A DNA stretch of 64,000 nucleotides. Origin: Heyndrickxia vini (GTDB lineage Bacteria > Bacillota > Bacilli > Bacillales > Bacillaceae_C). The DNA lies in the NCBI RefSeq assembly GCF_016772275.1, contig NZ_CP065425.1, positions 2,076,653 to 2,140,652 of the forward strand. The letters run 5' to 3'. A program made the position numbers and the translations under genes. Below, in pieces: positions 9,622 to 18,304 of the stretch. Each line of letters opens with the position of its first letter. The stretch's first letter is position 1. A model generated the notes under the pieces. It did not search any database and was not told where the DNA came from. It was given only the letters and a program-made list of their open reading frames with translations.

Positions 9622-10892
9622 AATTGACCACTCTCAACTACAATTTTTCCATTTTTGATAACCATATCCGTATGGTTCATTCCATAATGATACTGAAGTT
9701 GCATATAATTTGGCACATTCATCATGACGATATCAGCTTTTTTGCCTATTTCAAGACTTCCTATTTCATTGCTGCGATTAATCGCATGTGCCGCATTTAT
9801 CGTACAAGCTGTGATTGCCTCGGCCGGTGTCATCCCCATTTTCATACATGCTAGATTCATAATAAATGGAAGTGAGGTTGTCGGTGATGAGCCAGGATTA
9901 CAATCCGTAGAAAGTGCAACTGGTACACCTTCGTCAATCATCTTTCTTCCTCTCGCTGAATCTGCCATTAAAAAGAATGCAGTCCCAGGTAAAAGTACCC
10001 CAATTACTTCTTTTTCGGCCATCTTTTTTATTCCAGTATCTGAAGCTCTTAATAAATGCTCTGCGGAAATGGCCCCAACGTCTGCCGCTAACTCGGCTCC
10101 CTCATATGGTTCAATCTCGTCCGCATGTATTTTAGGAATTAGACCATATTCCTTTCCAGCTTCAAGGATTTTCTTGCTTTGTTCAGGTGTAAAAACTCCC
10201 CTTTCACAAAAGACGTCATTAAATTCAGCCAAATTTTCTTTTGCTACTTGAGGAAGCATTTCTTCAATTACGATTCTTACAAATTCATCCGGATTTTCTT
10301 TGAAATTTGCAGGAACAGCATGGGCGCCCATAAAGGTACGAACAATATCAATTACATGTTCTTCATTCAGTTGCTTCGCCACTTCTAATTGTTTCTTTTC
10401 CGTTTTCCAATCTAAACCATACCCACTTTTTGCTTCAACGGTCGTTACTCCATGTTTTAAAAATGAATCTAGTCTTGTTTTACTTTCTGAAAGCAGTTCT
10501 TCATAGGAAGCGGCACGCGTCCTTGTCGTCGTAGCGTGAATTCCACCGCCATTATTCATGATTTCCATATAGGTCGCACCATTTAATCGCATATTAAACT
10601 CGTTTTCACGACTTCCTGCGTAGACAAGATGTGTATGTGGATCAATCAAACCTGGTAATACGATTTTTCCGGTCGCATCTACAATAATTGATTCATTCAA
10701 CCGATCGCTATATCTGCTTTGTATTTCTTCAGTTGTTCCAACAGCCATAATCTGTCCATTCTCTATCCAAAGTGCGCCATCTTTAACAATATGAAGATTA
10801 TTCATCTCTTCTCTTTTAAATGGTTTATCCGATCCACCTGCAACCGTAATCAATTCATTTGCATGGTGTATAAAAATTGGTTTCTCTGACAA
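9615..10892 (-). CDS. hutI: Imidazolonepropionase (TTG start)
   Basis: Amidohydrolase-superfamily metalloenzyme that hydrolyses 4-imidazolone-5-propanoate to N-formimidoyl-glutamate; 425 residues. Metal and substrate motifs visible are DPHTHLVYAG, FMGAHAVP, HADEIEP and STDCNPGSSP. The start is placed at the TTG (then SEKPIFIHHANEL) because AAGGAGGGA lies five bases upstream. An ATG twelve codons earlier lacks a ribosome site and would overlap hutU. With the TTG start the gap to hutU is 28 bases and the length is close to the 421 residues I recall for Bacillus subtilis HutI. Confidence 0.92.
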   Translation of the reverse strand: MSEKPIFIHHANELITVAGGSDKPFKREEMNNLHIVKDGALWIENGQIMAVGTTEEIQSRYSDRLNESIIVDATGKIVLPGLIDPHTHLVYAGSRENEFNMRLNGATYMEIMNNGGGIHATTTRTRAASYEELLSESKTRLDSFLKHGVTTVEAKSGYGLDWKTEKKQLEVAKQLNEEHVIDIVRTFMGAHAVPANFKENPDEFVRIVIEEMLPQVAKENLAEFNDVFCERGVFTPEQSKKILEAGKEYGLIPKIHADEIEPYEGAELAADVGAISAEHLLRASDTGIKKMAEKEVIGVLLPGTAFFLMADSARGRKMIDEGVPVALSTDCNPGSSPTTSLPFIMNLACMKMGMTPAEAITACTINAAHAINRSNEIGSLEIGKKADIVMMNVPNYMQLQYHYGMNHTDMVIKNGKIVVESGQLC

Positions 10893-10920
10893 TTTAGTCC
10901 CTCCTTGATAATAATTTAGC

Positions 10921-12594
10921 TTATTCATCCGATGATTGAAGCATTGGAATATTGATACCTTTTTCCTTTGCGGTTTTGATGGCTAAATCATAGCCTGCGT
11001 CAACATGTCGCACAACACCCATTCCAGGATCGGTCGTTAATACGCGCTCTAGTCGCTTTTCAGCTTCTTTCGTTCCATCTGCAACAATCACCATTCCAGC
11101 ATGCAAGGAATAGCCCATTCCAACACCACCACCATGATGAACGGATACCCAGCTTGCCCCGCCTACCGCATTAATCATCGCATTTAAAATTGGCCAATCT
11201 GCTACCGCATCACTGCCGTCTTTCATTCCTTCTGTTTCACGATTAGGAGATGCGACAGAGCCTGAATCTAAATGATCACGCCCGATAACGATTGGGGCCT
11301 TTAACTCACCACTTGCAACCATGTCATTAATGATTTTTCCGAATTTCGCTCGTTCACCATAGCCAAGCCAGCAAATACGTGATGGCAGTCCTTGAAATTG
11401 AATTTTTTCACGTGCCATTTTAATCCAGTTGCATAAATGCTTATTGTCACTAAATTCGCGTAAAATGACTTCATCTGTTTTATAAATATCCTCAGGATCC
11501 CCTGATAATGCTACCCAACGGAATGGACCTTTTCCTTCACAAAACTGCGGGCGAATATACGCTGGTACGAATCCAGGGAAATTAAAGGCATCCTCTACAC
11601 CTTCATCCTTCGCTACTTGGCGAATATTGTTACCATAATCAAAAGTGATTGCCCCTTTTTCTTGCATAACTAGCATCGCTTTAACATGTTCCGCCATACT
11701 AGTTTTTGATTTTTTTACATATTCCTCAGGATTTTCATTACGCAATTGCTCTGCATCCTTTAAACTATACCCAATTGGAATATATCCATTTAATGGATCA
11801 TGCGCAGATGTTTGATCAGTTAGAACATCTGGAATAAATCCTAGCTCAATCATTTGAGGCAAAACTTCAGCAGCATTGCCTAGTAATCCAATGGATAAAG
11901 CCTTGCATTCTGCTTTTGCTTCTTTTGCTAATCGAATAGCTTCTTCTAAAGATTTTGTCTTCACATCTAAGTAGCGAGTTTCAATGCGGCGGTCAATTCT
12001 TGTTTCATCAACTTCGATTGCAATACAAACTCCTTCTGCCATTGTAACAGCAAGCGGTTGTGCACCACCCATTCCTCCAAGGCCAGCTGTAACTGTAATT
12101 GTTTGTTTCAGTGACTCTCCGAAATGCTGCTTACCTAATTCAGCAAACGTTTCATATGTTCCTTGAACAATCCCTTGGCTGCCAATATAAATCCAGCTTC
12201 CTGCCGTCATCTGACCATACATCATTAAACCTTTTTTATCTAACTCATGAAACGTATCCCAGTTTGCCCAAGCAGGTACTAAATTAGAGTTAGCAATTAG
12301 AACCCGTGGGGCATCCGTGTGGGTCTTGAATACTGCAACAGGTTTCCCGGATTGTACAAGTAATGTTTCATCAGATTCTAATTCATGTAATGTTTTTACA
12401 ATGGCATCATAACAGTCCCAGTTTCGTGCAGCTTTGCCGATTCCTCCGTAAACAACAAGATCTTCAGGTCTTTCCGCTACATCCTTGTCTAAATTGTTCA
12501 TTAACATTCGAAGCGCTGCTTCCTGTACCCAGCCTTTAGCATGTAATTCAGAACCTTTGTATTGATGAATCTCTCGCTTTGTATCCGTTTTCAT
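10921..12594 (-). CDS. hutU: Urocanate hydratase
   Basis: NAD+-dependent hydratase that converts urocanate to 4-imidazolone-5-propanoate, 557 residues. The Rossmann-like NAD-binding segment [10 protein letters not shown] sits near residue 175, and the C-terminal half carries the conserved [20 protein letters not shown] and [11 protein letters not shown] stretches. The start ATG follows AAGGAGGAAT. It is the first gene of the minus-strand cluster; unlike Bacillus subtilis, no histidine ammonia-lyase (hutH) precedes it here, because the next gene upstream is divergent. The gene must therefore have its own promoter, or hutH lies elsewhere on the chromosome. Confidence 0.95.
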   Translation of the reverse strand: MKTDTKREIHQYKGSELHAKGWVQEAALRMLMNNLDKDVAERPEDLVVYGGIGKAARNWDCYDAIVKTLHELESDETLLVQSGKPVAVFKTHTDAPRVLIANSNLVPAWANWDTFHELDKKGLMMYGQMTAGSWIYIGSQGIVQGTYETFAELGKQHFGESLKQTITVTAGLGGMGGAQPLAVTMAEGVCIAIEVDETRIDRRIETRYLDVKTKSLEEAIRLAKEAKAECKALSIGLLGNAAEVLPQMIELGFIPDVLTDQTSAHDPLNGYIPIGYSLKDAEQLRNENPEEYVKKSKTSMAEHVKAMLVMQEKGAITFDYGNNIRQVAKDEGVEDAFNFPGFVPAYIRPQFCEGKGPFRWVALSGDPEDIYKTDEVILREFSDNKHLCNWIKMAREKIQFQGLPSRICWLGYGERAKFGKIINDMVASGELKAPIVIGRDHLDSGSVASPNRETEGMKDGSDAVADWPILNAMINAVGGASWVSVHHGGGVGMGYSLHAGMVIVADGTKEAEKRLERVLTTDPGMGVVRHVDAGYDLAIKTAKEKGINIPMLQSSDE

Positions 12595-12953
12595 TTATAT
12601 TCCTCCTTATCTAATATATCTATATTATAAAAACAAACAATTCAGTAAAGTGATAAAATAATATTCGTTTTTTTATACTTACTTTATATTAATTTATAAA
12701 TTTTAAAATAATCTGTCTTAATATTTATACTTATATGATATTTTTATAATTTGATATTCACAATGGTGCTTTACTTTGCAATTAAGTGTTCATTTTTGTG
12801 AAATATTTATTTCATGTTTAATAGCTCATTTACTTAGTAGAAATTATGGGTTTTGTTAAATTCAGAATTATCCCAATATTATGTTGACAAGTTTGTTTTA
12901 TTTACCTTACGATTATATTGTGGGAGAAATTACAAATAAAAGGAGTGTCGGCA
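12595..12953. promoter_or_regulatory. Divergent control region between hutU and the DUF485-symporter operon
   Basis: A very AT-rich 359-base gap. On the minus strand a TATAAT (12624-12629) lies 30 bases before hutU, without a convincing -35. On the plus strand TTGACA (12884-12889) and TACGAT (12908-12913) are separated by 18 bases and would serve the symporter operon. A perfect 7-bp inverted repeat TGAAATA-TT-TATTTCA is centred at 12806 and could be an operator for either side. I see no coding region between. Confidence 0.5.
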
Positions 12954-13295
12954 TTGGGGAAAAACGTGAAGAATATGGAAAAACGAATTGATTATGAAAA
13001 AATTGCAGAAAGTAGTGGGTTTAAACATTTAATGTCCTCCAAGAAAAAATTCATCGTGCCACTTACCATCTTCTTTTTAGTGTTCTATTTTGCTTTACCT
13101 ATATTAACGTCCTACACTACAGTCCTCAACAACAATGCATTCGGAGATATTTCTTGGGCATGGGTTTTTGCTTTTGCACAATTTATCATGACTTGGGTCC
13201 TTTGTATCGTTTATGTAAAAAAAGCGTCATTTTTTGATAAGTTAGCAAACAGAATTATAGAAGAAAACTTTGAAAAAGGAGAAAAAGGTGCATGA
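12954..13295 (+). CDS. DUF485 small membrane subunit of Na+/solute symporter
   Basis: A 113-residue protein with two transmembrane helices (about residues 40-60 and 75-97), as in the DUF485 family (YjcH in Escherichia coli). Members are encoded next to acetate/pyruvate-type sodium symporters and are thought to be accessory subunits. The start is the TTG at 12954, seven bases after AAAGGAG; the frame is open further upstream but without a ribosome site. The stop overlaps the ATG of the symporter gene (ATGA), indicating coupled translation. Confidence 0.82.
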   Translation: MGKNVKNMEKRIDYEKIAESSGFKHLMSSKKKFIVPLTIFFLVFYFALPILTSYTTVLNNNAFGDISWAWVFAFAQFIMTWVLCIVYVKKASFFDKLANRIIEENFEKGEKGA

Positions 13296-14821
13296 GTCCT
13301 ACTGTAATTATTCTATTTCTAATCATTGTTGGAATGACTTTAGTCGTTACCTATTATGCTGCAAAACGAACAAAAACGACAAGTGAATTTTATACAGCGG
13401 GCGGTGGACTAACCGGCTGGCAAAATGGATTGGCAATTGCAGGAGACTATTTATCTGCAGCATCATTTCTCGGGATAGCCGGAATGATTGCTTTAAGCGG
13501 TTTTGATGGATTTTTTTATAGTATTGGGTTTTTAATTGCATATTTAGTCGTAATGTTCATTGTTGCAGAGCCCCTTAGAAATTTAGGAAAGTATACATTA
13601 GCTGATATGATTAATTCCCGATTTGATGCAAAAAAAGTACGTGGGGTTGCAGCATTAAATACGATTACCATTGTTATTTTCTATATGATCGCCCAATTAG
13701 TTGGTGCGGGTGCGCTTATTCAATTATTATTCGGAATCGATTACTGGATTGCCGTTTTAATCGTTGGAATTATGATGACAGTTTATGTCCTTTTCGGAGG
13801 TATGACAGCTACGAGTTGGGTTCAAATAATTAAGGCTGTATTACTGATGATTGGTACGATCATCATTTCTTTTATCGTTTTAGCGAAATTCCATTTCAAT
13901 ATTTTTGATATGTTTAGTGAGATGAAAACGGCCACACCACTTGGAGCAGACTACTTAAAACCTGGAGTAAAATATAAAGTACCATTAGATACGATTTCAT
14001 TAATGCTCGCACTTGTTCTTGGTACTGCGGGTTTACCACATATTTTGATGCGCTTTTTTACCGTTAAGGATGCAAAAACAGCAAGAAGTTCCGTCGTAAC
14101 GGCTACATGGATCATCGGTATTTTTTATGTATTAACGATTTTCCTTGGTTTTGGCGCAGCTTACTTTGTTGGATTCGATACAATCAAAACAGCAAACGCA
14201 GCGGGAAATATGGCGGCGCCATTACTTGCGGGTGCATTAGGTGGAGATTTTCTTATGTCCTTCGTATCTGCCGTTGCATTTGCGACTATTTTAGCAGTTG
14301 TGGCGGGGTTAGTTTTATCGGGTGCTTCCGCATTTGCACATGATATCTATGCACAGATCATTAAAAAGGGAAAAGTGACAGAGAAAAAACAAATGCTCGC
14401 AGCTAAATACGCTTCTATTGGAGTCGCTGTTTTATCCATTTTATTAGCTTTGTTCGCTCAAAAAATGAATGTGGCATTTCTCGTTTCACTCGCGTTTTGT
14501 GTGGCAGCCAGCGCTAACCTCCCAGTAATCATCTTTACGATTTATTGGAAAAAATTTAATACGGCCGGTGCCATTACTGGCATGCTTTCGGGTCTATTGT
14601 CATCGTTAATCCTTGTTATTGTTAGTCCGAATGTATTCTCCCCAATTGAGGGTGCAGCAATATTTGTCGGCGAGCCGTTAATATCTTTAACGAACCCCGC
14701 CATTATTTCGGTTCCGTTAGGTTTTATCGGGGCGTATGTTGGAACGGTTATCTCGAAAAAACAAGATATGAAACGATATGCAGAAGTAATCGTAAAAGCA
14801 AATACAGGATATAAAGAATAA
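13292..14821 (+). CDS. Sodium:solute symporter, ActP-like (acetate/pyruvate type)
   Basis: Inner-membrane carrier of the SSS family, 509 residues, about 13 transmembrane helices. Conserved segments include SEFYTAGGGLTGWQNGLAIAGDYLSAASFLG near the N-terminus (substrate and sodium site) and GTAGLPHILMRFFTVKDAKTARSS in the middle, both characteristic of the ActP/MctP branch. Together with the DUF485 partner this suggests uptake of a short monocarboxylate such as acetate or pyruvate. Divergent placement from hut might alternatively suggest a histidine-catabolism link, but nothing in the sequence proves it. A strong hairpin follows the stop codon. Confidence 0.85.
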   Translation: MSPTVIILFLIIVGMTLVVTYYAAKRTKTTSEFYTAGGGLTGWQNGLAIAGDYLSAASFLGIAGMIALSGFDGFFYSIGFLIAYLVVMFIVAEPLRNLGKYTLADMINSRFDAKKVRGVAALNTITIVIFYMIAQLVGAGALIQLLFGIDYWIAVLIVGIMMTVYVLFGGMTATSWVQIIKAVLLMIGTIIISFIVLAKFHFNIFDMFSEMKTATPLGADYLKPGVKYKVPLDTISLMLALVLGTAGLPHILMRFFTVKDAKTARSSVVTATWIIGIFYVLTIFLGFGAAYFVGFDTIKTANAAGNMAAPLLAGALGGDFLMSFVSAVAFATILAVVAGLVLSGASAFAHDIYAQIIKKGKVTEKKQMLAAKYASIGVAVLSILLALFAQKMNVAFLVSLAFCVAASANLPVIIFTIYWKKFNTAGAITGMLSGLLSSLILVIVSPNVFSPIEGAAIFVGEPLISLTNPAIISVPLGFIGAYVGTVISKKQDMKRYAEVIVKANTGYKE

Positions 14822-14826
14822 TATCA

Positions 14827-14858
14827 AAAAGCGAGTTCTCTAAAATGAACTCGCTTTT
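14827..14858. terminator. Terminator between symporter and AraC-type regulator genes
   Basis: A perfect 12-bp stem (AAAAGCGAGTTC/GAACTCGCTTTT) with an 8-base loop. It separates convergent genes and has T-rich sequence on both sides. Confidence 0.85.
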
Positions 14859-14896
14859 ACTCTTATTTATCATAATCACGGGATTTTTTCTCGGAA

Positions 14897-16396
14897 CTAA
14901 GAAGGAGTAAAGTGTTCTAGAGATTCCTTTGTACGAAATTGCTTTGGTGGCATACCAGCATGGTTTTTAAATACTCGCGAAAAATAGTATTGGTTTTGAA
15001 ACCCTGTTAAAGAAGCAATTTCTTTTACAACCATATCAGTTTCAACAAGAAGTTTTTTTGCCTCTTTTATTCTTATGTCAGTTAAGCATTCCCGAAATGT
15101 TTTCTTTGTTTTTTCAACGAATAAATGGCTTAAATAAGTTGAATTCCTGCCTGCAAAATTGGACAAATCACTTAAAGCAAAGTCTTTCTTCCAATAATTC
15201 AATTCCATATATTTTAAGCACTTCTCAATTATATCCGTATATGAATTTTTGCTTATATCGGTAACTGCATCGATTATTTTCGAGGTAAAAATGATCAATC
15301 TTTGAATAATTCGGAAAATGATAGATTCATATAATATCGTATCAAAAATGGTTAAATATTCTTCCTCATATAATTTATGATCCAGATTAGTGGATTTCAT
15401 GTGCCGACGAATTTGCGCTAAAATGCTTGTTAAACGAATGCGTAATAAACCCGGATCCGGAAAAGGATTTGTAAATTGCAAAAATTCCCTAGATAAGAAG
15501 CTAGATATTTCTTCTTTATTCCCTTCATTTAAATAACTAATCCATTGCTTTTGCTCGCCCGGTGTTAAGAATGGATCGATAAATTCCCATTGTAATTCAC
15601 GCGTAAACTCTAAAACCTGCCGATATCCAACAAAAAAAGTTACTTCAGTCATTTTTTTTGTATGTAAATATTTCTCGTGTAAAGATAAGTGGGGATTCTC
15701 CTCTAAATTAATAATAATGAAAATAGATTCGCGTTCGAATTGGTCCCAATCATACATAAAGCGTTTACATAGAGAACTCCAATCTAAGTCTGCATGCGAA
15801 TTAAATAGACAGATAGTCATATCACTTAATGGGAAAATCCTTGGAGAAACTGGAAAGATATAATCTTTTAAAAATAGGTTTAGCTTCGGAAGAATACTTA
15901 CTTTCTCAGGTTGAAAGGCGACAAATACATATGGTTCGATAAATGAACTTTCTGCTAAGAATAAATGTTCATATACAACATTTTGTTTTTCCGTATGAAA
16001 GGTTTTTTCTAGGTTATTTTTACCTTTTCGTTCAAGTTCCCGAATAAATAAATTGATATTATTTAAAAGCTCTTGTGGGGAAAATGGCTTAATTAATAAG
16101 CATTTAGTTCCTATATCAATTGCTTTTTTAGCTGCTTCGAATGTCGCTTCCATCGTAATAGAGATAATGGTTGGTTGATTAATTTTAATCGCTTTTAGTA
16201 ATTCTTCCCCCATACCGATATTCGTTTCATAAATAAAGATATCTGGGCGATCATTTTCAAGGACCATTATAGTATCAATTAGGTTATGGGCTAATTTGAC
16301 ATTTACATTTGAAACAGAAGATTCAATAAGCCATTTCATTCCTTTAGCTTCAAATTCATCATTGTCTGCAATCAATAGGTTGTACATTTTATCCAC
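14897..16396 (-). CDS. AraC-type response regulator with Glu at the phosphoacceptor position
   Basis: A 499-residue regulator. Residues 1-120 form a CheY-like receiver: acidic residues Asp11 and Asp13 in LLIADND and the conserved Lys in LIKPFSPQEL are present. At the phosphoacceptor site, where most receivers have PDxxxxD, this protein has PDIFIYE, so the Asp is replaced by Glu57. Residues 120-390 are an uncharacterised middle domain. The C-terminal ~100 residues are an AraC/XylS DNA-binding domain (FAGRNSTYLSHLFVEKT and TGFQNQYYFSRVFKNHAG), as in YesN-type regulators. It is the last gene of the hydratase/reductase cluster, seven bases after the SDR gene, and no histidine kinase is nearby. 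Glu can mimic phosphorylated Asp, so it may act without a kinase. Confidence 0.85.
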   Translation of the reverse strand: MDKMYNLLIADNDEFEAKGMKWLIESSVSNVNVKLAHNLIDTIMVLENDRPDIFIYETNIGMGEELLKAIKINQPTIISITMEATFEAAKKAIDIGTKCLLIKPFSPQELLNNINLFIRELERKGKNNLEKTFHTEKQNVVYEHLFLAESSFIEPYVFVAFQPEKVSILPKLNLFLKDYIFPVSPRIFPLSDMTICLFNSHADLDWSSLCKRFMYDWDQFERESIFIIINLEENPHLSLHEKYLHTKKMTEVTFFVGYRQVLEFTRELQWEFIDPFLTPGEQKQWISYLNEGNKEEISSFLSREFLQFTNPFPDPGLLRIRLTSILAQIRRHMKSTNLDHKLYEEEYLTIFDTILYESIIFRIIQRLIIFTSKIIDAVTDISKNSYTDIIEKCLKYMELNYWKKDFALSDLSNFAGRNSTYLSHLFVEKTKKTFRECLTDIRIKEAKKLLVETDMVVKEIASLTGFQNQYYFSRVFKNHAGMPPKQFRTKESLEHFTPS

Positions 16397-16403
16397 CTCT
16401 TAA

Positions 16404-17195
16404 TTAAGTATACATACCTCCATTTATGTGTAACACTTGACCATTCACATAATTTGATAGTGGTGAGGCTAAATAAAGAATTGCAGATGCTGCTTCTTCA
16501 GGAGTACCTGCTCGTTGTTGCGGGATTGAATGTTCAAACATTTTTCTTACTTTCTCGGGAATTCCTAATGAAACACCATTGAAAGATTCGCCTTTTTCTT
16601 TTGATTGTGTTAGACGTGTATCGATTAAACCGAATGCGACAGCATTACAATTTACATTATATGATCCCCATTCTTTTGCAACTGTTTTGGTCAAACCAAT
16701 GAGCCCGGCTTTTGCAGAAGCGTAATTAGCTTGGCCGATATTCCCCATCACACCAGCTACAGAGGATACATTCACTATTTTACGATATATTTCACTACCA
16801 ACCTCGTTTCTCATATATGGTGCGGCTGCACGAATCAATTTAAATGGTGCAATTAAATGAATATCTAACATTGCTTGAAACTGATCGTCACTCATTTTAT
16901 GAATCATGCCATCCCAAGTATACCCGGCATTGTTAACCAATATGTTTAGCCCGCCAAAGCTTGTTATTGCTGCATCAATAATATTTTCAGCAAAACGATG
17001 ATGTGTCACATCACCTGGAAAAGCCACAGCTTGACCACCCTTTTCTTTGATTTCGGAAGCTACTGCCGTTGCATGCTCCTCATCAAGATCGGAAATAATC
17101 ACGTTTGCTCCTTGTTCAGCGAGTATTTTTGCTACTGCTTTACCAACTCCTCGACCAGAACCTGTGACGATAGCCGTTTGATTATGTAACATCAT
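16404..17195 (-). CDS. Short-chain dehydrogenase/reductase, FabG-like
   Basis: NAD(P)-dependent oxidoreductase of 263 residues. The cofactor motif is TGSGRGVG (residues 11-18), followed by Asp36 after the second strand, the NNAG motif, the catalytic Ser of NVSSVAG, and Tyr-x-x-x-Lys as YASAK. Closest family type is 3-oxoacyl-[ACP/CoA] reductase. It overlaps the upstream MaoC-like gene by four bases and is followed seven bases later by the AraC-type regulator. With two hydratase halves upstream, the set could interconvert 3-oxoacyl, 3-hydroxyacyl and enoyl thioesters. The physiological substrate is unknown. Confidence 0.85.
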   Translation of the reverse strand: MMLHNQTAIVTGSGRGVGKAVAKILAEQGANVIISDLDEEHATAVASEIKEKGGQAVAFPGDVTHHRFAENIIDAAITSFGGLNILVNNAGYTWDGMIHKMSDDQFQAMLDIHLIAPFKLIRAAAPYMRNEVGSEIYRKIVNVSSVAGVMGNIGQANYASAKAGLIGLTKTVAKEWGSYNVNCNAVAFGLIDTRLTQSKEKGESFNGVSLGIPEKVRKMFEHSIPQQRAGTPEEAASAILYLASPLSNYVNGQVLHINGGMYT

Positions 17196-17590
17196 ACCTC
17201 TTCACTCTCCTTCTTAACTTGAAATTCTCCTTTTAACTTCGTTTCCCCTTCGGTATTTTTGACAAATAATTTCCCTGCAAGTCGTAATTCTCCATCAACT
17301 TCTATCTCATTGACGATACTTCCTTCAATTGATAAACATTCACCGGGTCTCGTCATCGACGAAAACCGCACTTTAAATTTACGTAAATTTTTTCTAGGGA
17401 ACCATTTACTTAAGGCCTCTCCTGCCATACCCATAATTAACATCCCATGTGCAATTACATCACCTAACCCTGCTTTTTCTGCAATCGGGACGACTGTATG
17501 AATCGGATTAAAATCGCCTGATGCCCCCGCATATTTAACAAGCTGAGTATGTGTAATGATTGGTTTATGAACAGTTTCAAGACTATGCAT
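17192..17590 (-). CDS. MaoC-like (R)-specific enoyl hydratase, HadB-like catalytic half
   Basis: A 132-residue single hot-dog domain. The hydratase-2 motif is intact: YAGASGDFNPIH with catalytic Asp and His, followed by AHGMLIMGMAGEAL. Such proteins hydrate enoyl thioesters or dehydrate 3-hydroxyacyl thioesters. The gene is four bases downstream of a second hot-dog gene that lacks the catalytic His, and overlaps the SDR gene by four bases. That pairing is the arrangement of HadA/HadB-type heterodimers, in which this half supplies the active site. Confidence 0.82.
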   Translation of the reverse strand: MHSLETVHKPIITHTQLVKYAGASGDFNPIHTVVPIAEKAGLGDVIAHGMLIMGMAGEALSKWFPRKNLRKFKVRFSSMTRPGECLSIEGSIVNEIEVDGELRLAGKLFVKNTEGETKLKGEFQVKKESEEV

Positions 17591-17594
17591 ATGC

Positions 17595-18032
17595 TCAACC
17601 CTTTCTTTCTATAATATTTGAACGACTGATGAGTACTACTTCTTCGTCTCTTTTATAAACACTCTCAATTGTAATAAAATCCATTCTCTTTTTTTCAACA
17701 TGCGAAATAACTTTTGCTAGACAAGAAATCGTATCACCGGCGTATATATCAGAAAAATATTCATATTCTTGTTCACCGTGTAGAACCATTAAGGGGTTTA
17801 AGTCAAGTTCACGTATTATTGTTTCGAAATCGATCCCTCCCCACATCTCAATAACTGTTGGAAACGTCGGCGGAATTGGAATATCACTAAATCCATCTCT
17901 TTTTGCTGTTTCAAAATCATAATAAATGGGATTATCGTCACCAATCGCTAAAGCAAATTCCTTAATTTTGCTTCGCTCAATAGTGAATGATTCGATCGAA
18001 AAAGTTAAGCCTGTTCTATCCAATTGAATCAT
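17595..18032 (-). CDS. MaoC N-terminal-like (FAS1-DH) dehydratase, HadA-like half
   Basis: A 145-residue hot-dog protein of the MaoC dehydratase N-terminal (FAS1_DH) type. The hydratase loop reads AIGDDNPIYYD, with Tyr where the catalytic His of the partner sits, followed by IPIPPTFPTV, typical of the substrate-binding, non-catalytic subunit. It is the first gene of a tight four-gene minus-strand operon (HadA-like, HadB-like, SDR, AraC-type regulator). I infer a heterodimeric 3-hydroxyacyl-thioester dehydratase. Its chain-length preference and pathway cannot be read from sequence. Confidence 0.78.
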   Translation of the reverse strand: MIQLDRTGLTFSIESFTIERSKIKEFALAIGDDNPIYYDFETAKRDGFSDIPIPPTFPTVIEMWGGIDFETIIRELDLNPLMVLHGEQEYEYFSDIYAGDTISCLAKVISHVEKKRMDFITIESVYKRDEEVVLISRSNIIERKG

Positions 18033-18203
18033 CTCCTTTTATGTATACTAAATCGTTTTCTACTATGAAATATTCGTAATTATCTTTCTAAAATCCTGCT
18101 TTCTGCTTTATCAAAAAATGCATTTCCGGTATTTTCCATGTTGAAATTGTCATAATTTGACGAAAACAACCAGGTTATTGGGTAAAATAATAAGTAAAAA
18201 TTG

Positions 18204-18232
18204 TTTACATTTTTATCATTATTGAATAAAAT
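18204..18232 (+). promoter_or_regulatory. SigA-type promoter of mntH
   Basis: TTTACA (18204-18209) and TAAAAT (18227-18232) are separated by exactly 17 bases. The predicted transcription start falls near 18239, just before the probable MntR site. Confidence 0.65.
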
Positions 18233-18248
18233 AGTATCAAATCTTAAT

Positions 18249-18264
18249 TTTTCCCTAAGGAAAC
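18249..18264. promoter_or_regulatory. Probable MntR operator
   Basis: TTTTCCCTAAGGAAAC differs at two positions from the Bacillus MntR box as I recall it (TTTGCCTTAAGGAAAC). It lies about 10-25 bases downstream of the predicted transcription start of the manganese transporter gene, a position suited to manganese-dependent repression. Confidence 0.75.
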
Positions 18265-18304
18265 TTTTTTGTTTAAGGTTTACATTTAGGTGGGGAGGAA
18301 ACAA

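Noticed and set aside
9724-10251. Long open frame antisense to hutI (175 codons)
   Set aside because: Fully inside a well supported gene on the other strand, no ribosome site, no recognisable domain.
18080-18304. Minus-strand frame of 74 codons upstream of mntH
   Set aside because: Overlaps the mntH promoter and MntR-like box, lacks a ribosome site and any family resemblance.
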